A stretch of DNA of 64,000 nt from Telluribacter sp035998675 (GTDB lineage: Bacteria > Bacteroidota > Bacteroidia > Cytophagales > Spirosomataceae). The first letter of the stretch is position 1; every line of letters starts with the position of its first letter. The translations under genes and the position numbers were made by a program. The DNA lies in contig NZ_DASYHI010000018.1 in NCBI RefSeq assembly GCF_035998675.1, forward strand, positions 124,001 to 188,000, in the 5' to 3' direction. Positions 52,540 to 59,941 of this stretch are shown here, one piece after another. A model generated the notes under the pieces. That model was not told the origin of the DNA. It did not search any database and saw nothing but the letters and a program-made list of their open reading frames with translations.

Positions 52540-53661
52540 ATGGGGGCAACTCGCAGCTTTACTCTACCAGGCAGAACAGGGCTTCTGCTGGTACTTTTAC
52601 TCCTACTAATCAGACCGGAAAGCATGGCACAACAACAGGCCGTTCGGGTGGCCGTAGCGGGCATCAGCCACGGGCATATCGGTTGGATATTTAACCGGAA
52701 AGATAAAAAAGACATTGAGCTGGTGGGAATCTACGAAACCGACCCGGCGTTGGTAGACAAGTTTGTAAAGCGGTACGGACTGGACCGCAAGCTGTTCTAC
52801 GATAATCTGGACAAAATGCTCGAAGCGACCCGGCCCGAAGCCGTTACGGCTTTTGGCCCTATTAATGAACACATAAAGGTAGTACGGGCCTCCGCTCCCC
52901 GCAAAATACACGTCATGGTGGAAAAACCCCTGGCCACCACGATTAAGGACGCCCGTGAAATAGCTTCCCTGGCCCAAAAGCACGGTATTAAGGTATTGAC
53001 TAATTATGAAACTTCGTGGTACTCGAGCAACCAGCATGTGTACCAGCTGGCAGAGGAAGGAAAGCTGGGGGAGATTCGGAAAGTAATGGTCAACGATGGT
53101 CACCAGGGCCCAAAGGAGATCGGCGTAAGTAATGAGTTTTTTGCCTGGCTGACTGATCCCGTCCAGAATGGCGGCGGCGCCCTTACCGATTTTGGCTGCT
53201 ATGGTGCCAACCTCATGACCTGGCTGATGAAGGGCGAGCGCCCGCTGTCGGTGACGGCCGTAACACAACAAAACAAGCCCGATATTTACCCCAAAGTAGA
53301 CGACGAGGCTACCATTATTTTGCAGTACCCCCGGGCACAGTGTGTTATTCAGGGCTCCTGGAACTGGACTTTTGCCCGCAAGGACATGGAAGTGTACGGT
53401 ACCAAAGGCTACGCCGTTGCCGTAGACCGCACCACGGTCAGGCAGCGACTTCAGGAAAAAGCTCCCGAAGAGAAGTTAAACCTTGCCCCGCGTCCGGCCC
53501 CTTTTGAAGACCCTTTTTCGGTACTGGCCGATGTGGTGCGGGGACGACTGGTGCAGGATCAAAACGATCTCTATGAACTACCTATCAATGTGACGGTAGT
53601 GGAAATACTGGAAGCCGCCCGGGAGTCGGCCCGGGCGGGGAAGAGGGTGGTTTTAAAGTAA
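52540..53661 (+). CDS. Gfo/Idh/MocA family oxidoreductase, exported
   Basis: This is a 373-residue NAD(P)-dependent sugar oxidoreductase homologue from the ATG at 52540, which gives a signal peptide (RTGLLLVLLLLLIRPESMA). The nucleotide-binding motif VAVAGISHGHIGWIF is followed by HVMVEKPLATT (the EKP motif) and GGGALTDFGCYGANLMTWL (catalytic His region). Exported family members usually keep their cofactor bound. The role is sugar oxidation or epimerisation, unassigned. It is co-directional with the ceramidase-like gene. Confidence 0.9.
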   Translation: MGATRSFTLPGRTGLLLVLLLLLIRPESMAQQQAVRVAVAGISHGHIGWIFNRKDKKDIELVGIYETDPALVDKFVKRYGLDRKLFYDNLDKMLEATRPEAVTAFGPINEHIKVVRASAPRKIHVMVEKPLATTIKDAREIASLAQKHGIKVLTNYETSWYSSNQHVYQLAEEGKLGEIRKVMVNDGHQGPKEIGVSNEFFAWLTDPVQNGGGALTDFGCYGANLMTWLMKGERPLSVTAVTQQNKPDIYPKVDDEATIILQYPRAQCVIQGSWNWTFARKDMEVYGTKGYAVAVDRTTVRQRLQEKAPEEKLNLAPRPAPFEDPFSVLADVVRGRLVQDQNDLYELPINVTVVEILEAARESARAGKRVVLK

Positions 53662-53949
53662 GGTTACGTATATAGGTAGATTTATAAACCGGGAGTTTTT
53701 CTTTTGCCAGAATAGAAAAGGTACTGTAAAATCGAACCCCCGAAGAGGGCTTTAGTGTAGCAGCTTTTAGACAACTCAAAACACTATTTATAGCTGGTAT
53801 GACCGTTATTTTTAGAACTACGAGATTTTTTCACGCATAATGTGTATTTAATTCTACACTTTATTTTGCGCTTTGGGAGGGGGTACAGGTGGCATGCTTT
53901 TCATAGAGAATACACCAGTTGTTTACTCTAAAATTCTACCAATTTCCTT

Positions 53950-54582
53950 ATGAAAAGATCCATTACCTTATGCCTTCTGGGAGCTACACTCATGCTCGGA
54001 GGCTGTGCCCGCCAGTACCCTGTTTTCAACCAAATGCCTGCTCCTGAAAGATTTGCCCACGCTGAAAAAGCGACACCGGCTCCAGTAGATCAAGTTACAG
54101 TTCAGGAAGCAGCTCCGGTAAATGAGTCGGCACCAGCCCGCGTTTCTCTGCAAACCGAGGAAGTAGCCAGCGTAAGTCAGAACCCACAGGTATCGGCTGT
54201 TCTGGAAAAGAATACGCCCAAGCAAATTGACGCGCAGCTCGAAAAAGCACTGGCTACTACTGCCGGACAAAAACTAATGGCTAATCCGGCTATGGCCGAG
54301 CGTATACAGAAAGTACGTGCTATGATGGCGCAGCCCGAAGTACAAAACATGCAGCCAACCCAGGCTGAAATCGGAAAAGCCCAGAAGATGGCCGACAAAG
54401 CTATTAAAAAGCACATGGCTCCCGAGGCTGCCAAGGCTCTTAGCCGCAACCTGACCATTGGTCTTATCCTGATTGCAGTAGCCATTGTACTGGCTCTGAT
54501 TCCGGGCCTGGGACTGGTATCTACCATTGTCGGGGTAATTGGTCTTATCCTGATTGTGCTGGGGCTGATTAATATGGCCTGA
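53950..54582 (+). CDS. Lipoprotein with duplicated C-terminal membrane hairpin
   Basis: This is a 210-residue protein. The lipobox is GATLMLGGC (C19). Residues ~25-160 form a Pro/Ala/Glu-rich, mostly helical region. The last ~40 residues make two hydrophobic segments separated by PGLGL. The DNA holds an exact 19-bp repeat, attggtcttatcctgattg, at 54457-54475 and 54538-54556, 81 bp apart, so the second segment is a duplication of the first. A lipid anchor plus a terminal membrane hairpin is unusual. I do not recognise the family. A strong terminator follows. Confidence 0.65.
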   Translation: MKRSITLCLLGATLMLGGCARQYPVFNQMPAPERFAHAEKATPAPVDQVTVQEAAPVNESAPARVSLQTEEVASVSQNPQVSAVLEKNTPKQIDAQLEKALATTAGQKLMANPAMAERIQKVRAMMAQPEVQNMQPTQAEIGKAQKMADKAIKKHMAPEAAKALSRNLTIGLILIAVAIVLALIPGLGLVSTIVGVIGLILIVLGLINMA

Positions 54583-54625
54583 CGCACCAATAAAAGCGCT
54601 GATTTCAGCAAACGAAGGAATATGC

Positions 54626-54665
54626 ACGCCAGTCGGGACTTTTTTGGTCCCGATTGGCGTTTTTT
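54626..54665 (+). terminator. Rho-independent terminator after the lipoprotein gene
   Basis: The arms 54626-54639 (acgccagtcgggac) and 54647-54660 (gtcccgattggcgt) pair over 14 bp with one G.T pair, followed by ttttt. Confidence 0.8.
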
Positions 54666-54692
54666 ATGAGATCCATCCTCCCAACTCCCGAC

Positions 54693-55112
54693 ATGAACCT
54701 ACTGCTGCTGGTACTGATTACTGCTTTTTCAGCCTTAACTCCCGTAAAAATGCCTACCCTGACCATTGATATTACCAACATAAAAAAATCCGGAGGCAGC
54801 CTGCGGGTAGCTGTATTTAAGCCAACGAGTACCTTTGGCGGCAGCAAACCGGACTTTCATAAAATTATCCCCATTGAAAAACCAGCCTCCCAGCGTCTGA
54901 CCTTCGAACTAGAGCCGGGAAACTACGCCGTTGCGGTGTATCACGATGTAAACAACAACGATAAGCTGGATAAAAACCTGGTGGGCTACCCCCGCGAACC
55001 CTTCGGATTCAGTAATAACTACCGACCCGTGCTGTCCGGACCGGACTTCAGCGACTGTAGTTTTGAAGTAGGTAGTACCAATAAACAAATAGCCATCCGG
55101 CTCCTGGATTAA
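54693..55112 (+). CDS. DUF2141 domain-containing exported protein
   Basis: This is a 139-residue protein from the ATG at 54693, which places a signal peptide at the N-terminus (NLLLLVLITAFSALTPVK). An ATG at 54666 lies right behind the terminator T-run and gives a longer hydrophilic start. The DUF2141 pattern is clear: GGSLRVAVFKPTSTFGG, FELEPGNYAVAVYHDVNNND, KLDKNLVGYPREPFGFSNN. The fold is a periplasmic beta-sandwich. Its biological role is not known. It is followed by the ABC exporter gene with its own promoter box. Confidence 0.85.
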   Translation: MNLLLLVLITAFSALTPVKMPTLTIDITNIKKSGGSLRVAVFKPTSTFGGSKPDFHKIIPIEKPASQRLTFELEPGNYAVAVYHDVNNNDKLDKNLVGYPREPFGFSNNYRPVLSGPDFSDCSFEVGSTNKQIAIRLLD

Positions 55113-55183
55113 GTACCCCGGAGCCGCCTGTTCATGGCCGGGCAAAGCTTTAAGGTACCGGTTCGGAGATTAAAGTTTTCCTG

Positions 55184-55191
55184 TACCTTTG
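55184..55191 (+). promoter_or_regulatory. Probable -7 element at the ABC transporter gene (TACCTTTG)
   Basis: TACCTTTG matches TAnnTTTG and ends only 4 bp before the start codon at 55196. If it is used, the transcript would have almost no leader. Confidence 0.4.
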
Positions 55192-55195
55192 CGGC

Positions 55196-57031
55196 ATGAA
55201 AACCTATTGGCGATTACTTTCCTACGCTCGTCCGCTGCGGCAGTTTATTCTTCCTTTTTTTGTTACCTCACTGCTGGCGAGTGTATTCGGAATCCTGAAC
55301 TTCACCCTGCTAATTCCCCTACTTAATATACTCTTTAATCAGGTTAGTCCGGCAGAGACGGCGCAAATGACCCAACTGCCCGAACCATCGGCGACTCTGG
55401 ACTACCTTATTGACGTTTTTAATTACTACTTCGGGCTGGTCATGCGGCAGTACGGCCGGGCTGGGGCGCTGCAGTTTGTGTGTGCTATTATAATCGCCTC
55501 CGTATTGATGTCCAATATTTTCAGGTACCTGTCGGCCCGGTTGCTCGAGAGCTTCAAGGTTAATATGGTAGCCCGGCTGCGGCAAACAGTATTTGATAAC
55601 GCGGTGGGGCTGCACCTGGGATTCTTTTCCAATGAGCGCAAAGGCAACCTTATTTCGCGCGTGTTGACGGATGTGCAGGAAGTCGAGAATTCCATTGCCA
55701 ACACCTTTTCCGCCGCTTTTAAAGAATTCTTTACCCTGGTGGTGTACCTGTTCGCCCTGTTTAAAATATCCGTCAGCCTCACCCTGTTTGCCTTTCTGAT
55801 CATTCCCATTACAGGTACTTTTATTGCTTTTATTGTAAAACAAATGCGTAAGGACGCCCGGGAAGGCCAGAACCGCCTGAGTGGGCTCATCAGCCTGATG
55901 GACGAAGCCTTTGGGGGTATGCGGGTAGTAAAAGGGTTCAACGCGGAAGGGTTTATCCGGGGAAAATTTCAGACAGAGAATGGAGCTTATAAACGGGCCA
56001 TCCGCTCGATGGCCTACAAGCGCGAAATGTCCGCGCCCTTTTCGGAATTTATGGGGGTGACGGTAGTAGCTATAATTCTGCTGTACGGAGGTACCCTGGT
56101 ACTTTCCAACACCTCTGACCTGACCGCCTCGCAGTTTATTTTTTACATCGCTACCTTTTCGCAGGTTATGCGGCCGGCCAAAGAAATTTCCAACGCCTTC
56201 AGTAATACCCAGCGGGGAATTGCTTCGGGAGAGCGGATACTCGAACTGGTAGATACCCAAAACATGATTGCCGACAGCCCCCAGGCAAAGCCCCTGGAAG
56301 AATTCAGGGATAAAATTGAGGTGCGAAATGTATCGTTTGAATACGAATCGGGTACCCCCGTCCTGAAAAACATAAGTTTTACTATGCCGAAGGGCAGGAC
56401 CATCGCGCTGGTGGGTTCGTCGGGGGGCGGGAAGTCGACCATTGCCGACCTGGTACCGCGCTTTTATGATCCCAGCCGGGGACAGATTTTGATTGACGGA
56501 CACGACCTGCGCGATATTACTACCGCTTCCCTGCGGAAAAAAATGGGTATCGTTACGCAGGAGTCCATTCTTTTCAACGATACCATATTTAACAACATCG
56601 TTTTTGGGTCAGAGGCCTCCGAAGCCGAGGTCGTGGCGGCCGCAAAGATTGCCAACGCTCACCATTTTATTTCTGAACAACCCGATGGCTACCAGACCAT
56701 CATTGGGGATCGGGGAGCCAAGCTATCGGGCGGGCAGCGCCAGCGGATCAGCATTGCGCGGGCTATTCTCAAAAATCCGCCCATCCTGATTCTGGACGAA
56801 GCCACCTCGGCTCTTGATACCGAGTCGGAGAAGCTGGTACAGGAAGCCCTCACCAACCTGATGCAAAATCGTACCGTACTGGTGATTGCCCACCGCCTGA
56901 GTACCATCCAGCACGCCGATGAGATTTTGGTGGTGCATCAGGGGCAGATCATCGAGCGGGGTACGCACGATGATCTGCTTGGCTATACCGACGGTTTTTA
57001 TAAGAAGCTGACGCTCATGCAGGGAATGTAA
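55196..57031 (+). CDS. ABC transporter, fused permease and ATP-binding domains (MsbA-like)
   Basis: This is a 611-residue half-transporter that works as a dimer. A six-helix membrane domain spans ~residues 18-330, including FVCAIIIASVLMSNIFRYLS. The nucleotide-binding domain begins near 360. Walker A is GSSGGGKST with K413, the Q-loop is in GIVTQESILFND, the signature is LSGGQRQR, and Walker B is ILILDEATSALD. The domain order and length match MsbA-type lipid and drug exporters. Lipid A flipping or another lipid export is plausible but not proven. The preceding gene is a DUF2141 protein, and a secreted Ig-repeat protein follows. Confidence 0.93.
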   Translation: MKTYWRLLSYARPLRQFILPFFVTSLLASVFGILNFTLLIPLLNILFNQVSPAETAQMTQLPEPSATLDYLIDVFNYYFGLVMRQYGRAGALQFVCAIIIASVLMSNIFRYLSARLLESFKVNMVARLRQTVFDNAVGLHLGFFSNERKGNLISRVLTDVQEVENSIANTFSAAFKEFFTLVVYLFALFKISVSLTLFAFLIIPITGTFIAFIVKQMRKDAREGQNRLSGLISLMDEAFGGMRVVKGFNAEGFIRGKFQTENGAYKRAIRSMAYKREMSAPFSEFMGVTVVAIILLYGGTLVLSNTSDLTASQFIFYIATFSQVMRPAKEISNAFSNTQRGIASGERILELVDTQNMIADSPQAKPLEEFRDKIEVRNVSFEYESGTPVLKNISFTMPKGRTIALVGSSGGGKSTIADLVPRFYDPSRGQILIDGHDLRDITTASLRKKMGIVTQESILFNDTIFNNIVFGSEASEAEVVAAAKIANAHHFISEQPDGYQTIIGDRGAKLSGGQRQRISIARAILKNPPILILDEATSALDTESEKLVQEALTNLMQNRTVLVIAHRLSTIQHADEILVVHQGQIIERGTHDDLLGYTDGFYKKLTLMQGM

Positions 57032-57144
57032 AAAAGTGGCTGAATTATGAATATTAAGTCTCCATTCGTAATTATTGGCACTCCATTTGCTCGGGTTGCT
57101 TTTGATAGTATATTACAGAGCATCTTTGGTTACTTTACTCCTCT

Positions 57145-59865
57145 ATGCGTACATTTTACCTTAGGTTTGGATTGCTTCTGGCAGTCTTTGTGTGTGGTAC
57201 CTTTAAAGAGATTTCAGCAGGAGGTATAAAGCCAAAAAATTGGCCCCAGGCTACCGAAAGGGTAATTCAGAGGGAGCACAGTGGAGAAAACAGTCAGGCG
57301 GTTAATCAGGGAAATGATGCCTCCGGAGTCATACTCCTGACACCCAGCCAGCAACAGGTGGTGTCGGAGTGGGTAGCTTTGCGCTGGGTCATTCAGCGGG
57401 AGAAAGCCCACGAAAAGTACCTTCTTTTTGTCCGGGATCTTACGGTCAATGCAACCATCGTGGAAGAGTTGGAAATTCCAAAAACCAGTTCTGCCTTTGG
57501 AATAGGGAATTTGCAGCCCGGGCACCAGTACGAGTGGGGAATCAAGGCGGTTAATTTGGTTGATCCTGCTATTACCTCCAGCACTACCACGCAGTTTAGC
57601 CGGACCGAAAGCGCTGAGCACAGCATTACGTTAGGTACTATTCCCAATCCATCCGTATGTGCCGGGGGTACAATTACGCTTCCCTATACCGTAGCGGGTT
57701 ATGCCAATACCGGGCTGCAATCCTTTATTTCAGCGGGTACTACGCCCAACGGTTTTCTTTCCGAAAGCTCAGCTACCCAAACTCCCGAACATATCAGTAC
57801 CCAGTTTTCCCAAACCGGAGAAAATTTCCTCGTCAGGACCTGTATCGTGCAGAATGATCTGGTGGGGTGTAGCAAGGCTTCAGAGAGTTTCAGTGTCCGG
57901 AGTGCCGGTACTGTTTCTGTTTTGAACCGGTCTGGAAGCACTTCGAGTCTGGCCTGCGAAGGTACTGCGGTTACCTTACGCGCTCTGGTACAGGGAGGGG
58001 CGGCGGGGCAGCCCCGTACCTACCACTGGTTAAAAGATGGCTGTCATATTATTGAAGGAGCTACCGATTCAACGCTGACCGTAGAAGAAGCGGGAAGGTA
58101 CCAGGCGGTAGTGACCTCGGAAAGCGGTTGTCAGAGTACTTCGCCGGAGCATACAGTTAAATACACCACGGCTGAGGTACCTCCGGTCCTGGAAACGAAC
58201 CAGTACGACGGCTTCCGCTGTTCGTGGGACGGAGCTTATATCAAAAGCAATACAGTCGGGCAGGGAGCCACCTATACCTGGTACCGCAACGATCAGGTAC
58301 TTCTCACTTCTTCTGATCCAGTATTGTCCATCTCGGAAGAGGGTACTTACAAAGTAAAAGTCGCCAGCGCTACCTGTGATGTGACCTCTTCGCCTCTGGA
58401 AATCAAAACCAGTTCCGCCCTCGCCCTGACCATCCAGACTTCCGATCCTTATATCTGTGAAACTAGTCCGGAGGATAAGTACCTCTTTGCTGATATACCG
58501 CAAACGGAAACCGGAAAGATGCGGTACCAGTGGCTGAAAGACGGGGTAGCCATTTCCGGTGCCGACCAGGAATTTTTGTATACCCGTAGCCCGGGTAGCT
58601 ATACCCTCAAGGTCCTGATTGGTAATTGTGAAATTCTCAGCAATTCCGTAGGGCTCCTATACGGTAATCCGCCCCAGCCTACGATCCTGAACGGCCAGTT
58701 TCCGGTAAAGGATACCCTCTACATTTGTGCCGCCGAAACCGTAACCCTACTGGCCGACGTTCCGCCGGGCGGAGTAGTGTACTGGAAAAAGGGAGATATT
58801 TTTGATAATACCAGCAGCCTGTACTGGGCTATTACCGAATCAGGTACTTATCGGGCCGTAGTGTATACCAGCAGCCAGCCGGGGGCCTGCTACACGGAGT
58901 CCAGGCCCGTAGAGGTTGTCCTGGGCAGCGAAATGGTGGTCAATCTGGAGGGTGACAGTCTGTTGTGTGGTTCCAATAAAGCGTTTCTCAGGTACGTGGG
59001 TCGTACCGGCAGCCGGGAATTTCAGTGGTATAAAGATGGCCAGGTAATGGTAGGAAACACATTTCCTAACTTTTATATCGACGAGCCGGGTACCTATGCT
59101 TTACAGATCAATACCCATACTGGTTGTCAGGGCAGGTCAAAGCCCGTTACCGTCACCAGTACCCCTACTTTAGCCCGACCCATTACGGTACTTGGCGAAA
59201 CGGACCGCTGCCAGTCCGGGGGCGTACCGTTGCGTTTCTCTCCGGGTATGGTAGGTACTGTGCAATGGAAAAAAGACGGGGTTACCATTCCCGGTGCCAG
59301 TGCTGATTATTACTACGCCCTGTCGAGCGGTTCTTATAGCGTGGAGGTAACCAACGGAAGTTGTCATTTTACTTCACCCCCTGTACCTGTAACCATCCGT
59401 AAACCGGTATCTGCCGTAATATCCGGCAACAGAACCAATGCCTTCCCCAATATGGAAACCCCCTTACTGGTTGAACTGGCAGGAGATGGCCCTTTTAACC
59501 TTACGTTTGGAGATAGTACAGTTATCAAAAACGTAACCGGAACTACCTACCAGCGAGTCGTATCGCCCAGTGTAACAACCACCTACGGGCTTACCAGTGT
59601 CAGCGGGCCCTGCGGTACTGGTACCGTAAGCGGACTGGCCGTAGTCAATGTGCTGAATAGCGAAGTATTCAGTGTGCAAAGCGGTGCCTGGGACGACCCT
59701 GCTACCTGGAATTGCAACTGTATACCTACCGATGAGCATGATGTTGAGATCCGGGAAGGTCATACAGTTTTTATTTTTGAAGTTCAGGCCCAGGCTAAAA
59801 GCCTTAAATTTAGTGGTGGCGAAATTTTCTATCCACTTAAGCAAGAATTAAAATTTGGAAAATGA
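57145..59865 (+). CDS. Secreted protein with Ig-like repeats
   Basis: This is a 906-residue secreted protein. After the signal peptide (YLRFGLLLAVFVCGTFKEIS) a fibronectin-like segment is seen near residues 60-150. At least six Ig-like repeats of about 80-100 residues follow, each with the motif W-x-(K/R)-(D/x)-G/N, a Gly-(S/T)-Y strand and a closing Cys (for example YQWLKDGVAISGADQEFLY, VQWKKDGVTIPGASADYYY). The end has a beta-helix-like start, SGAWDDPATWNCNCIPTDE, and no standard type IX secretion C-terminal domain. It probably is an adhesin or a surface scaffold. The Cys pairs in each repeat suggest disulfides. A GH78 gene follows 76 bp downstream. Confidence 0.75.
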   Translation: MRTFYLRFGLLLAVFVCGTFKEISAGGIKPKNWPQATERVIQREHSGENSQAVNQGNDASGVILLTPSQQQVVSEWVALRWVIQREKAHEKYLLFVRDLTVNATIVEELEIPKTSSAFGIGNLQPGHQYEWGIKAVNLVDPAITSSTTTQFSRTESAEHSITLGTIPNPSVCAGGTITLPYTVAGYANTGLQSFISAGTTPNGFLSESSATQTPEHISTQFSQTGENFLVRTCIVQNDLVGCSKASESFSVRSAGTVSVLNRSGSTSSLACEGTAVTLRALVQGGAAGQPRTYHWLKDGCHIIEGATDSTLTVEEAGRYQAVVTSESGCQSTSPEHTVKYTTAEVPPVLETNQYDGFRCSWDGAYIKSNTVGQGATYTWYRNDQVLLTSSDPVLSISEEGTYKVKVASATCDVTSSPLEIKTSSALALTIQTSDPYICETSPEDKYLFADIPQTETGKMRYQWLKDGVAISGADQEFLYTRSPGSYTLKVLIGNCEILSNSVGLLYGNPPQPTILNGQFPVKDTLYICAAETVTLLADVPPGGVVYWKKGDIFDNTSSLYWAITESGTYRAVVYTSSQPGACYTESRPVEVVLGSEMVVNLEGDSLLCGSNKAFLRYVGRTGSREFQWYKDGQVMVGNTFPNFYIDEPGTYALQINTHTGCQGRSKPVTVTSTPTLARPITVLGETDRCQSGGVPLRFSPGMVGTVQWKKDGVTIPGASADYYYALSSGSYSVEVTNGSCHFTSPPVPVTIRKPVSAVISGNRTNAFPNMETPLLVELAGDGPFNLTFGDSTVIKNVTGTTYQRVVSPSVTTTYGLTSVSGPCGTGTVSGLAVVNVLNSEVFSVQSGAWDDPATWNCNCIPTDEHDVEIREGHTVFIFEVQAQAKSLKFSGGEIFYPLKQELKFGK

Positions 59866-59941
59866 CCTGACTGGAGCTAGCCAAAACCAATAAAGTCTCC
59901 CAGTTAACCAAATTGTTTTTAAAGAAAAAAATACTATTTAT

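Noticed and set aside
55319..56503. 394-codon minus-strand ORF inside the ABC exporter gene
   Set aside because: It is antisense to a well-supported transporter and its translation shows no domain; long shadows are common in GC-rich genes.
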